NCBI RefSeq assembly: GCF_018320785.1
Contig: NC_054866.1
Coordinates: forward strand, 9,392,487-9,456,486
DNA from: Cheilinus undulatus
Taxonomy: Eukaryota; Chordata; Actinopteri; Labriformes; Labridae
Length of the DNA stretch: 64,000 nucleotides
Direction: 5' to 3'
Below, in pieces: positions 10,454 to 25,400 of the stretch (positions are counted from its first letter, which is position 1; each line of letters begins with the position of its first letter). Below the pieces are notes generated by a model. It was not told the DNA's origin. It searched no databases and worked only from the letters and a program-made list of their open reading frames with translations. The position numbers and the translations under genes are program-made.

Positions 10454-13400
10454 TCAACTTGAGTCAGACTGCTGCAGATCTTCCACTCCAACTTGTTGAA
10501 ACTCAACTTTGTTCTTTCTGCTCGAGGAGTAGTCGGGGTGGGGTTGGCACAGATGAAGAAGGCGCTGAAAAATTACGTGAAAAGAACAAATTTTATCAAC
10601 AAAGAGTTTACAAACAAAGCGTGAGAGAACCTCTATGAAAATATAGTTACTTGTTAGTTGTGCATTGTACTGGCATTGCTTTAAAATATGACAATAACTA
10701 GTAATGAACAACACAGGAGAAAGGTGGTAAAGTGCAATACAATAAAACTGACAACATGAATAAATAAAAGCTAAATAAAGAACTCAATTAAATGGACAGT
10801 GGGTATATAAAATTAACATTCTGTGCAGACAATAGCAGTTAAAGGGAGAAGCATCACACAACTCAAACTCACCTCATATGAATATATTGATATGTCTCTA
10901 GCCTGGTCTTCGCTGTGGATGTTTTTGTAATCAAGATCTATCTTAATGCAATTTTATTTACACCTAACCCTTATTTACATTTAGAATACACTTCTAAATC
11001 ATTTAAGTCATTTTGGAAATAAACCTTACATTTAAGGCACACCCAAAATGACTTCACCTTGAGAGAAGAGGAAATTGCCAACTGTTAGCTAATGGTAATA
11101 CTGCCTTTGAATATAATCATACATATCCCCCCCCAAAAAACTTAAAACTGTCTTGAAAATTGGATGTGAGGCGTTTTTATGCTTTTTTGGAGGCTTTAAC
11201 ATTTTTCCAGGTTTCTTTAAGAGCAGTAGAGTGGATGGCTAAGGTAAAACCTGTTTTCTTTAATTGGCATACACTGGTTAGTCTGAACTTTGATATCAGG
11301 TGGCATGTCTGTCTGTCTGTTTTGATTTGCACACCACACCATTGTTCCAATTGTCCTTGATATTTCTAAGAAGATGTCTTGGGTGTACTGGTTCAAAACT
11401 GGTGGAATAAAAAATCATTCATCTGTACAGCACATTGTTACGCCTTTCGCTTCAGTTTGCCCCCTCCCTGTTCTCTATAACATCACTTCCCCTGTATAAC
11501 AAATGCGCTCATATTGCATTCCATGTACCTTGGATGTCCAAGGGAATGACATCGCACCCAAGTTTAATGTGTTCCAGTTGCTAGAAATTCATAACTGTTT
11601 TTTTTTTTTTTTTTCTTGGGGGGGGGGGGGGGTTGCTCTGACTTTCTAAGTAGGAATTTTCCAGTTCAGGCCACATTTTTTAAGACATATCCAACTGGTG
11701 GCTTGGCATTTTAGAGTTAGGAGATTAAATGGAACCTGCTATCACTCCACCACAATACGGAAGAGAAGACAGGCTTTGCTCACAAACTTACACAAAGATT
11801 CCTGAGTCCATTTTTTCTTTATAACTAAGAGAGAGGGTGACAGAATTGAAAACAACTAAACTTTGTTGAAACACACCCAAAAGGAAACATATATGGCACG
11901 CCTGGATCTGATGATATACCTGCTCCATGACCCCTGATTAAAGTAAGCTTTTTCAAAGCTCTTCTCCATACTATTAAACAAGATAACAGGATTTGTGTCA
12001 TACGTTGGTGTTAAAAATAACAGTTAATTTGTTATTTGTTGGTTGTAGTCGGCTGTGCTGCCTAATTATGTGTGAATATGTCTGTCTCAATGCAGCCGAA
12101 TGGTGTGATGCTTTATTCAATCAACACAAAAAGTACATGCTCTAAAACTTTGTAAATAAGTCAGAAGGGACATTTTAATGCTTATCTGCTTTAACTTTAA
12201 TGCAAATGCTAATCTTATTATGTTGTAGGCGAATCGCCACTAATATGCACAGGTGCGTGGACATGCTGAGCCATTATGCAGTTATTTGGGGGTCAAAAAC
12301 CCCCTTTCCATGCAAATTGGCCTTACTGTATTAAGCATCTCACAAGGCTGGTCATGAGATGATTAACAGCAAGGCATAAATGGAGTAAAGATTAGCCTAC
12401 TGACTGTGAGAGCTGATGAAAGTGCACTGCGGTTTTTATGACGCACAAACTTTCTAGAGATCAGGAAACAATTTCACCTCTTTAATGACTTCGAAATAAC
12501 AGTTGATAAATGATATGTAAATAAGTTTGGTAACTAGTACTTTGACATTGCAATTACTTTGCCATAACAAGGAAATAAACCAGCGTGTCATTGTTACGCA
12601 TTACAAGGATGCAGATGTTGCAGTAGTTTTCTAGACTTTTCCTTAAATTAGGGAGGGTTTCTTTTTTTTTATTTAAATATGATCTCTTATTCTGAATATT
12701 TAACATGGATTGTCAGAATCTGTGTGGGATGGGGGCGGGATAGGGCAGACCTTTTACAGGTATGGGTGGTAGTGGATGGCACGCTGTAGGAGCAAGTGGT
12801 AATGGTCTGAAATCTGACAGGAGTGGGATTCAGGATAAAGTCTTGCACAGGGCTCTGGGCAATTTTTAGTGATGTTTGATGAATGTTTAATGACAAATTT
12901 ATATTACACTGCCTCCCTTTTTTCATCATATTACCTATACCCCATGCCATTTCCTGAATAAATCAGCCACTTAGTCATCCTACCTGATAGAGGTTTCCAG
13001 TCCCAGTGCCCAGTTTATAAAGTGCCACTCCTGGGACAAGCAATATGGAGGAGAGGGTCATCATCCAACCCAACACGTATGCCCAGACCGGATACACGTA
13101 CCAGCGGTTAAAGGTTAAAGGCTTATACCAAACTAATGAAGCTATGAAAGAGCCCTGGAAAGAGAACAGGAAGAGAGATACTGACATGGAAACTTTAAAT
13201 TATATAGAACTGAATATGCACAAGAGATTTATTAATTGCTGTGAATGCTGAGTAAGCATTCAACGAATTTCACCTGATTCAAACCATTCAAATGTCAAAA
13301 TGTTTAGCCAAATTAGGACATTCCTGCTTTGACTTTTCTGAGACACATACAGTAAGTATACTTTCAGAGATATTCATCGATTTTCAAAAAAGTTGGGATG

Positions 13401-16400
13401 ACTGAAATAAATGGGAAATCAGGCTTCAACTGCCAAATGCACACATTTTCTTCATCTTCCTTCAACTCCTAATTCATTGATACTTCCACTTAAAAACTTT
13501 ATTCATACTTTAAAACATTCACAAACTATTCAGCTATTTCAGAATGACTCTGCTTCTTCATATCATTCATTGTTTCTTCACAGTGATCTTTCAAACTTAG
13601 ATAACTGTTTTTCTCTTGTCACTTCTTCTCCCATTCATTTCAATGGGATGAAGCGTTTGGAGGTAAGAGTGCGCTAGAATGGAGAAACAGCAGGAAGAAA
13701 GAAAAACTTTTCCCCAACAAACTGTCACTGAAGCCACAAATCTAACACCACACACATAAAGTTAATATAAAAATGGAGGAAATCTTGCCCTGCTTCTGTC
13801 AAACTATGAAGCAAAGCCACAGATTTGGTGTCTTAGGACAAAATGTCCCAAGAGGTTTGAAATCTGCTCCATCTGCCCCCTTTATAAATTTGGGAGAAAT
13901 TTCTCTGAAGACTAAGAAGGAAAGTTTTTTTTAGATTGCTCTCCTGGCCACATTTTTTTGCACAAACAACACCAGAATAGTATCAGAGCTTCATCAATGT
14001 CTGTTGATTCTCATAGTGAAATCTGTTTAATTATAGCATGTACAGGATTGGCCTGCAGAAAGGAGAAAGAAACTATGTTTTAAAGGAAAAGTACACCTAA
14101 ATGTGAGCTCGGCTGCCACAGCTGTAAACTGATTGCTTTGATCACACCTGCAGGCTGTGATCACACAGGATTATCTCAGTTTAATCTCAGTAAATCCAGT
14201 AACTCCTCATTTAACCTGAATCCTTTTTTCCTCACTCACTTTAGCTCTTCTAAAATCAAGTTTTCATATTGTTAGCTATTTTCAGATGAAACATTAGCAG
14301 TTGGGCTTTGGCCTTTAAATAGTATATTCAGCTGGTTTCAAGCTGTTTTTTTTTAACCTTCTCCACAGTATTTTCCATTTAGTTCAAACTTGTATTTCTC
14401 CCATTTTCGAAACCAGCATAAGCAGTTTGGCGTTTGCCTTTCAACATTACATTTAGCTTCTTGATTCGATTTTCTAACTCAGCACTCAGCAACTCATTCA
14501 AATTTGCATTTAACTTCCTTCAGAGATTTTTCATACCCAGCGTTAGCAGTACGGCGCAGCCATTCAGCATTCACAGCACACATTTCATCAGAAATTGCAT
14601 TCTCTAGTTATATAAAGAAAACCTATATGTAAAGCCCTACTTACCAAAGAGACCAGAGGTGTGAGGTAAAGCCAGCTAACTTTGAAGAATGAGTTGGCGG
14701 TCATATCTGTCATGTCCTGTATGATTCCATACAAACGGTCAGCTCCTTTATAGGATACACAGTAAAATCACATGAACAGAATATGTAGCCTACTGACCAC
14801 ATGAGACAGTAAAAGTGAAAGACATTGATTTTAAAGTGAATGTCAGTTATATTCTTCTTTAAAGGTTATATATTTGTTTTGGGGGGCTTCTAAGGTATTT
14901 CTTTGTGCTTTTTTCAGATCCTAAGGATGTCGTCATGGCAGACAATTAAACAAAGAAGCATTGTTACAACAAGGAAATAATCTACCAAAAACTAATTTCC
15001 TTACTTTTTGTGCTAAATTTGAAAAAGCTATCTTAAATAATAAGGTCAGGTTTAAATCAGGCTTATACACACTGTCATGGGACTGGCCGGGCTGGAAGTG
15101 AATGTGTACATTCTTGGGCAGGGTTGGGTTGGAATTTCAGATTATGGCTATGGAGTGAAAAAGATGACAAGATAAAGCAAACTGAATACTGAATACTTCA
15201 TTTGACTGAAACATATTGGTTAAGAATACAGTTTCTTTGTTTCTGTCAGTTTGTTGTTTGTGCCCGTTATCATGAGTACTGTCATGCAGTTGTTATTGTT
15301 TTCCATGTTTGTTGGATTGCTCTAGGTGGATTTTTTATGAACATTTTTGTGAGACTCTCGTGAAGTAAGCTTTTGCTTTCCCTATTAGCATCTTTGTTTT
15401 GTCAGAGCAATATTATTTCTTCATTTAGGTCCAGCTCCTTATCTTTTAATTTTCTGACAAGCTCTTCTTAAGTTCTTTTTTTAAAAAACAGACCAAAGTA
15501 CCTACCAAATATCCATCCCAGTGCCAGGCTTTCAAACACACAGAGAAAAAAGATGCAGGCTCCGTTTACAGCATAGTAGTCAAACATCTGAAACACATAC
15601 ATCCCTGCCTGGAGACAACAGCAGAGACTGTTACTTAAAATATCAGTTCATTTATATGACTTGTATAATCCTTCATTGTAAAAGGTATGGTCCTCTATAT
15701 TTCACATTGCTAGAATAAAAAACAAAATCACAGTGTATAAATAGTCCTATAAATACTCTGCCATCATAGAATAAAGATCAAATATGAACATAATAGTAAA
15801 CACTGACCTCAGTAATCATGACAAGCTGAGAGCAGAAACAGAGGAGACAGAAGGAGAGAAGTAACAGCTCTCGTCTGCCCGCTCTTCTCAGGATGGTGGG
15901 AAACATGTCTATGATCGACGTTATCACCACCTCTATGGAAATGAACTGTTTGGAGAAAAAGGAGGAGGCTGAACACATTTTCATGACTCTCTCTCCCTCC
16001 ATATAAATATTTCTGTACAGTATATATAAAATATCTAAAGACACCAGAAAGTCAGAAGTTATCTAAGTTCCAGACTTGCTGGAAAATGTTTTATAAGAGC
16101 TACAAAGGCATGGATAGCGACATTACAACGGCACAATGCAGGGCTTTCAGAGAAACAAACAAGTAAACCAGTAAGTGACTACAAGTTATGGTTCAAAAGT
16201 TATTTAACTCTGAACAACACGTCTCTTCTTATTGTATCAAGAACGCTGGTCTCAGAGGGTTAAACAGACAAATTTAAGCTTGTGGACTTCATCTGGGTGA
16301 TCACAAACAATGCTAACATATTCCACCAATGTGGACATACATATCTGCTAAAACAAGATAAACATGGTTGTCTTTATCATGTTCTTGTCTATGCCTGGTC

Positions 16401-19400
16401 TGAAATAGATTCCAGTTTTTATACTTAGAATGGGACATGTCTTGTCACATTCAGGCCGCCCACAGAATTGGTTGGGCCCCTGATAAACCCAGAGAATGGG
16501 CCCTCCCCAGTTTTGATTTATTTATTGCATCCTTGTATGTGTGATGAATCAGCATTGGTGCTAGCATCCTGGCTAATAGTTTCCTCATTTTGGAGCTGAA
16601 AAGTGCGTCAAGCTATTAATAGGTTCTGATGGAATAATTTATTTGCGGTTCTTTTAAACCATTATGACCAATTTTTTCATCCAATATTACCACATCTTTT
16701 TACCCAGTTTATTTTTTAACTCTTTGCCCCTTTTTGCCACATTATTAATTTTTCACCCATTTCTGCCACTTTTTCACCACTTCATGCCCATATTTGCCAA
16801 TTTCTTTGCCACTTTTGCCCATTTCTGCAACATCTTTTGCAACTTTCCCTAGTATGGCCCCCCTTTTGCCAATTTTTTGCATTTTTTTTCAACTTCTTGT
16901 CTATTTTTGCAGCTTTTTTCCAAATTTTTTTCATTTTCTAAACTTTTTTGTCATCAATTATCCTGCTTTCACCCCTTTTCACGTATTTCTGTCACTTTTT
17001 AACTTTACCTCTTTACCTCTTTCTGCCCATGCAACATCTTTTGCATTTTTGCCTATTTTAGCTGCTTTTTGCCACCCTTTGTCTATTTATGCCAGTTTTT
17101 TTTGCCACCTTTAACCTATTTGTTGCTACTTTTCACCAATTTCCAGTTTCTACCCAATCCTTGCCACTTTTTCTCAATTTTTTTGCCACTTTTGGTCCAT
17201 ATTTTGACTTTTTCGCCACTTTTTGCTCATGTCTGCATCGTCGATTTGCAACTTTTCCTCTACTTTACTTGCCCTTCTGGCAAGTAGCAATGTCTGCATG
17301 ATTTTTCCGCTTTCTGTCAATTTTTACCACTTTTAGCTGCATTTAACCAATAAATTTCTGCTTTTTGTCCATTTTTTTGTCATTTTCTGCCCATTTTTTC
17401 CACTTTTTGTTGATTTTTTCCCCTCAATTTTGCAAATGTTCTCCCTTTGAACCCATTTATGCCACATTTGGACCATTTTTTGCCACTTTTTACCCATTTT
17501 TAAAAAATTTTTTTTAGAATTGTTTATACCCATTATAGCTACATTTCACACCTTTATTTTTTATCTGTTATCCCAATTTTTCAATCATTAACTGTATTTC
17601 CAAACAAGTTGTCTCAGTTTCTTCTCTGTTATTTTCTGGCATCTTGACATTTTTGCACATCATGGCCTAGTTATAAAGTCTGACATTGTTTTCCAAATAA
17701 TTCAGTGCGACCATCCACATTGGTAAATATAGTAATTTTACCAGTGAAAAGGTAATTCTGTTTGAATAAAAGAGGTTTACATTTTTGAAAAAGGCTATAT
17801 TGTTCTACAGCATAAATACATAAAATTCATGTTTTGCTGTTTTGAGAAGAGTGGTTATTATTCTGGTTCAAAATGAAATACGGTTATCACAGCTTAACTT
17901 TACAATAGACTTATTTCGTTGACCTCCATGGGTCCCCAGTTTGGCTGGGCCCCAGAAAGCCTCTCCTTTATCCCCCTTATGGGCGGCCTTGTTCCTGATG
18001 GCTGTTAAAAAACAGTCATGCAACCTGTCGTTAACCAGGAAAGCCACTTTCAACAGCTTTTCTCCCTCATTATGTGAAATTCACAACAAAACAAAAACAG
18101 TGGTTAACTTTTTTTGTTTTCTGCGTGTAAATAGTTCATGTACATCTTACTATTGTGTCCACACCCAGGAGAATGAGCATGACAAAGAAACAGACGGACC
18201 ACAGCTGGGGCAGAGGCATCAGGGCTACAGCCTGAGGGTACGCGACGAATGCCAACCCCGGACCTGGAAGAGAACCACAGAATGAACATTACTTTAAAGA
18301 GCTGCGCAAAGATGGTGACGCAGTGGACATCTCAGTCCCTTAAAATGGAGGGAAGTGCAAAGGGTTAAAAACACTGGAAAGCTGAGGAAAGAGGAGAAGC
18401 AAAGAGCATGGTATCATTTATGTAAGGTTGAGAAAATGGCTGGGGAATCATCAAAAAGCACACAAACACAAGACTATGGTTTTATTTGCCTGATGTTATC
18501 TTGACTACAAAACTTTCATTGTTTTTTTCAGAATGTGTGGTAATTTTCTGCATTTTTATGATTCTCTCCGGGTTATTTAGAGGGTTGTTTGACCATTCAG
18601 AGCAGTGGCTGCAGCTCTCTTTCTCTCTCTTTCTCTCTCTTACACCAAAATTCCTCAGTAAACACCCTGCTGTGCCCAATTCAGGTTACTGTACTTATAT
18701 ATTTTTTTTCTGTTTATAGGATGACAAATCCAAAAACGCACCCAACAATAGACTGTGCAATAATGGAGAGTGCAAAGACCTCTTCTCTCCACCTTATATC
18801 AGAGATATTCCTTGAAGGATATGTCAACATAATATATGAAAACAGTAGTGTTTTGCTGATTTATTGATTGTAGATGAATGTATCTTTCCTTGTATCTTAC
18901 GTTGCCTGGATTACCTGACTCGGCCACCTGACTTATTGGAACCCCCTGCTCATGGGCCATGAATCCCAGCACAGAGAAGACAGCAAACCCTGCAACCATG
19001 CTCGTGCCACTGTTCAGCAAAGACAGCCAGAGACAGTCCCTGAAACCAGAGAACATGGGAGAACAGTTCACAGCTGATCATTTTAATATTACAGTAGAGT
19101 GTATGCAGCGCTCAAAGAACACCTGCCCTGGCATTGTTGACTTGGCTCAGACTGTCTCCTCAAAAGCAGACCAAACCACAACACACAGGTTCAACCGTAT
19201 GTCGCCCCCTTCAAAGTAAACGTCAGCCCCTTTTCTCCAGACAACCTGGCTAAAGAGGACTACAGGCAGGATTTAAACCTGGACCGCCCGCACATACTGT
19301 GCCTGCCTTAAACCACTGGACCCCAGTGTTGCCTCTTTTTACCCATTTTTGCCACTTGACAGCAGTTGTGCCACATTTTCACTTGTTTTTATCATCTCTC

Positions 19401-22400
19401 CTCACCATTTTTGACACTTTAATCCAATTTCACCACCTTTTCTGTCCATTTCTTCCACTTTTAAGATATTTTCGTCACTTTTTAACCCTGTCCACCACTA
19501 TTTTTGCTTGTTTTGCTACTTCTAAGCCAATTCTTTCCACTTTCTGCTCCTGATGCCTCTGTTGACCCCTACTGCCACTATTAACCCCCTTTTATGCCAT
19601 TTTTTTTCCATTTTACCATACTTCACTATTTTTTATGCCCTTAGTTGCCAGTTAAACCCATTTATGCCAATTTCATCCTAATTTCTTTGCCTCAGTTAAC
19701 TTATTTTTTGCCAGTTTAAACCACTTTTCCCACTTTAAAATCCCATTTTAAAAAAGTACAACTTTTTTCGCCACTTTAACACATTTCTGTCCCTTTAATT
19801 CCTTTTTTACCATTTTATATGCCCGTTTTTGCTACTTTAACCCATACCTGCCACTGTTTTCCTATTCTTTGCCAATTTTGTCTAATTTTGAACCTATGTC
19901 TGTAATCTTTAAATCCTATTTCACCACCTTATCCTCTTTTTTTTTTTTTTTGCCATTTTAACCCAGTTTACTTCTGTTTTTAGAAAAATGGATTTTAATT
20001 TTAAAGATGGCTGGATACTACAGCACAAATGAATATTAAAAGATAATTTTTGCTTGATAAGAGTGGTCATAATTCAGGTTTGAATAAAATATGGGTATCA
20101 CAGCTTAAATCTACAATGGAACATAATTTTTCTGACCTAAATGGGCCCCAAGTTTGGCTGGACCCCAGAAAGCTCTCCCCTGTATCTCCCTTATGGGCAG
20201 CCTTGTCTCCACATGACTATTCTTGAATGTGTATGGCTGAGTTCAACCACCTTCAGGTACAGTGGGGGTCCCCGGTCTCTAGCACCTTTATTCTGGGGGT
20301 CATGAGAACCCCTGCACTAGTGAATAGTACAAACAGCTCTGTAGACTTGAGTCTTTCAACAGACTGATACTATGTCATATAAAACCTGTACTGTATCTGC
20401 TGGTAAACAGAGTGGATCATTACTGCTCTTCATCATAAACAAGACAACAAGTCTTGTTATCATTTTTGTATCACCTGTAGTCAATACATCAAGAATGAAA
20501 TTTCCTCAATATCAAATGAATTACATTAAAATATGAATTTGCACAGACTGTGATTTTCACAGGATAGATCCCGAAGATCTAAGATATTTGTGCATTACTG
20601 GAATAAATGATCAGAGATGCACTCACTGTGAAAAGGCAGATAAATAGCAAATACTTGTTTCATGTATTTCAAATTAGGTTTGTCTCTTTTTCACCCTCCT
20701 TTTCCTTGTGCAAGGCACACTCAGTCTCAGTCTCTCGCTCATATGTCCCCTTATCTTTTTTCTCTCTCTCTCTCTAAAGCCCCAAGTCACACTGGGAATA
20801 CAACAGCTGCACTCATAAACCAAAACTTACTTATAGCAGTTGTTGGTGTAGGAGTTGTAGCTGCCCAGAACAGTAATGCAGCCCACACCCAAGCTATATG
20901 AGAAGAAAATCTGAGCCCCCGCCTCCATCCACACCTGTAAACAGAAATTAAAAGGTAAGTACATTTTTTAACTCAAGATTTACACTGTTACAGTAGGTTC
21001 AACTCTTACCTGAGGGTCTGCAAGCCGCGAGGGTTCAGGCATGAGATAAAATAAGACCCCCTGTAGAGCCCCAGGAAGAGAGAGTCCACGGATCAGAAGG
21101 ATGAGCAGCATCACATAGGGGAATGTAGCAGTGAAATACACCACCTGGAAGAGGAAAGCACCATTCATAGATGTAGAGATATAGTGTACTTATATGAACA
21201 TAGTTTGAGGGAAGATACAGATACCTTTCCAGTAGACTTGACTCCTTTCCAGATACAGAAGTAACAAATGATCCACATGACAATCAGGCACAGCAGTATC
21301 TCCCACCTGATGCTTCCCATCTCCTCAATCCCTCCTGAAATGGCGAGCACTCGTCTTCTACAAGTAAAAGATATGGTATAAAGAATTCATAAGTTGGACT
21401 AATACGTACTAAGAAGAGCGTTGAGGGTTAATTTGTGAATGTACTGACGTACTCCCAGAACTCTGTAGCAGCAGAGGTTGCATTTGTGTGGTTGGTCCAT
21501 TCAGCAGAGCTATTATGAGCTGAGAAGTCGACACAGTCATCTGAAGGGATATTAGCAAACATGTCTGATGATATTAAAAAACACAGCCTGAACATACCAT
21601 TCAGATGTTAGTACCGTGTTATACAGGTCAGTCTTCAAACATGTGACTTCCTCTCACCTGTGTTCCAGTAGTTGTTGCAGCTGGCCCAGGGGAGCGTTGA
21701 GCTGAAGGAGAACACCAGAAAGAGCAAAGCCCAGGACAGAATAATGGAGTAGGTCATACAGCCATAGAGGAGGATCAGCAGGCCTCCATAGCCGATACCT
21801 GTGGATCCAGATCATTCTGTTACTGACAAATATATAAAAAAGACTTTCTTCATTTATTCCATCTGTGCTGCATCTTTCCGTCTGTCTGATCATTCTCGTC
21901 TTTGAGGATTATTTCAAACTTTGGACTAATGCACTCAGTCAAAGATGAACTGGCTGGATTAGGGAGGTCAAAGATCAGGGTATTTGAACTTGAGGGTTAA
22001 TGATCAGATTTTGGAGGTCAGAGGTCACTGGAACATACATTTTGAGAGGTCACATTGACTTGTTACCCTTTTGTAGCATCTCTAACCTCCTGAACCACTA
22101 CTAAACTTTGTCTGTCCAACAATTGTTATTGTGCCAAACTGCCAGGTTTTAGCTCTATTAACATATCAAGTAGTACACACCAGACATTTACTGCAACTTT
22201 CATGAAGAAAATCATTGAAACACAATTAGGATTCAGTGCAATTACTGAAACATTCCCCACAGCTCTTGTTTGAAAATATTCATCATTCTTTGGAATGAGA
22301 GTCACAGCAGCTATAGTTGTTATTCTTGCTAATGTTTACCTATATGACTGAAATGGATGGTAGAATGTGTGTGTTCATGTTTGTGTTTGCTCAGGTCAGT

Positions 22401-25400
22401 TTGAGAGTGTTAATGTGTTACTGCCACACATACTGCTTCTTAGTTTGATAACCTAAAGAAGAAACAACAGAGGTCAAGGAGGACAATGGAAATAGAGATG
22501 TTTTTGTTTTTCATCTTACCATATCCCCACCATGGCCAGGGTCATGTGATGTCACGCTCAGGGCTAGAAACTCAAATATTATCATATTACACTTCCAGGT
22601 CATTATGAGACACTGGATTTATGACATTTTTTAAAATCTCTTCTCTGATAGCTTTTCTGATAATCTCTTCTTTGAAAAGGGACTGAAAAGACAACAGATA
22701 CTTGCCGTGCCCATAGAAAGTATTCATCCCCTTGGATTTTTTTTTTACCCTTTAACTGATATTATAAATCAGTCATGGTCAATATTATTTGATTATTTGA
22801 CCAAAAAAAAAAAAAATTCCAAATTAAATTCAACTGAATAAAACTATGTTAGGTAAAAAAGGGACATCATAAATATAAACCCCCTTTAAGCCAGTATTCA
22901 GTAGAGTCACCTTTGGCTGCAATCACTGCACTGAGTCTGTGGATAGGTCTCAGTCAGGACACTGCAATTTTACCCCATTCATCTGTGCAAAGCTTCTCAA
23001 GCTCTGCCAGGTTACACAAAAATCAGGCATAAACAGCCCTTTTAAAATCCAGCCACAGATTCTCTATTGGATTAAAGTCAGGGCTTTGACTCGGCCACTC
23101 CAGAACATTCACCTTGTTGTCTTTTCTGTGTAGCTTTTGCTGTATGCTTGGGGTCATTGTCTTGCTGGAAAATAAATCTTCTCCTAAGCTGTTGTTCTCT
23201 TGCCTACTAAAGATGATTGTCCTCCAGGATCCCCCCCCCCTTTTTTTAATGCATTCATTTTTCTCTCTGCCTTTACAAACCTTCCAGGGCAGGAGTAGCT
23301 GACACTGTCAGAGTTTGTTTAAGTTGCCATGACAACATTAAGGGTTAAAATACCTAACTTTAATTTACATGGTTGCCAGGTTGTCTAATTTTTATATGCA
23401 GTCATAAAAAAATGTCTGCTTTGGTAATGTTTGTTACATTATTAGTGTCAGCAGTCGGCTATAACTGCTGCCTACATCATTAGTAACCAGCAATGAATGT
23501 ATGCAGTCTCTCCCCTCTCAGCTGTGAAAGCTTGTAACTCCTTCAGAGTAGTCATAGGTGTCTTGGTGTAAGATAAATCTTTTCCCAAGCCGTAGTTCTC
23601 TTGCAGACTGAATGAGCTTGTCCTCCAGGATTTTCCTACGTTTTTCTTATATTTTTGAGAGACATTCACTGTACTCAGGGGATCCCCATTTCAGTCATTG
23701 TGAGACTAGTACTAATTGGCTGGACCTCTGTTGAATTAGGTCAGTTACTTTTAGGGGGATGCAGTCAGTTATTTTACATGACATTGTAACCCAGTGAATT
23801 AATTTAAATGTATACAGATTGTGCCATCCTGCCTGCCTGCAGGAGTGACCTTGTGCCCGCCATAACAACCTGGTTATTTTATTTTTTCCCCAAATTAATT
23901 TACTAATTTCCTTAAACTGTTTATTTTGTTTACAAACCGTTCATACCACACCCCAAATCCGTAACTCATTATCCAATTCGAGCTCGTCCCATAACACATA
24001 AATATCCGGTGCACAAGGTCACTTCCTATTTGGCAATCTCCTCACCTGGCGGTGACGCAGGCAGCACAGCTGGTTGGCAGCAGAAATTACGCACTATCTT
24101 CACTAAACGGTCGATTCTAACATTATAGAGACTCAGCAGTGAGTGTTGTTTCTTTTGTTATTTTCATAATATGTTCTAAGTTGATTTAAAACTCCCGCTA
24201 GTGCCTTTGTCCCTCCGCGGGACTGGCGGAGATTTCTATGCCAAACCTCATTAAGAAAACAGCTAATTTAAGCTGCGTGCGGCTGCACGCCGTTTTGTCT
24301 TTGACTTATTTGTATGTATATTTGTTAAAATTATTTGATATGTTAAAGTAAATCGGCTTTGCCGAAATGTTAGGTACATTCCATTGAAAATGAGAACTTT
24401 ATTTTTTTTAAGTGAAATGCTTAATGAGATTAATTAATTTGTATATTGGATAAATTGTGTTCTCTCGTAATGAGAATTGGATGTGAAGCGCGGATTTTGT
24501 GATGAAAGAGTTTGAATTAATGAAGAGTTGTACAACAAATGTTTGATAAAGAATAGTAATTGTTTGTATTTTACTGACCCCTTTTTAGGTCAGGTTTTTT
24601 TTGTTACCCCTTCCTTTCCCTGGATTGGATCCGTCGTAAGACTGGCGAGCTACCCAAGGAACTCTGACCCCCCCCCCCTTTCCCAAAGAAGACTACCACG
24701 GTTAGGATAGGAACAAGGACTCTGGAACATAATGAACTGAACCGATTTAAGGGCGATTTAAAGAAAGAGCAGAACTTTAATTTTTTTGTATTTTTTTTAA
24801 AGGCCTCCCTTCGTTATTATTGTTGGTCTAAGGATCGGGGCAGTATTTTTGCTCCTGATTCAACTGGCTTATTGGCAGAGACTAAAATTTTAGGTGCTGG
24901 GAGTTTTGATCTCTAAAAACCTAGTTTAACGTCATTTTTCATGTCCACGCTCACACTTTAACAGCTGTTAATAAGAATGCAATTGTGATATTGAGACCTT
25001 GTGGATTTTATTTTGTAGTGACTCTGTATTTGTGATTTCTTTGTAGAAAAAATAGCCAAACTTTTCATGTATTGCACATTAGCTCAAAATATTACTGAGA
25101 AAGGATTTGTGTGGCAGACTGACTTCAAGTCATTAAGGGGAGTGCCGGCACCTCTTTCATGCTTAAAGCACTGATGATGTTGATAAATGAAACTTCTATC
25201 TGACTCATAAGGTTCTCAGTGAAGTCCTCAAGAGTTTACCTTCTGCCAGTGGACAGAGTTTCCTCCAGCAGGTGATGCTTCCCTCCTGGGTGTACTGACC
25301 CATGGTGGTCTCCAGCAGAAACAGAGGTACGCCACACGTCACCACAAACACAAGATACGGCACCAGGAACGCTCCTGCATTTACAGATTAAACGACACTA

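Noticed and set aside
16664-17301. Overlapping frames rich in F, L, P, C and H that look like membrane proteins
   Set aside because: They are translations of the TTTTTGCCAC array; the same happens in reverse at 32255-33060 and 63388-63588.
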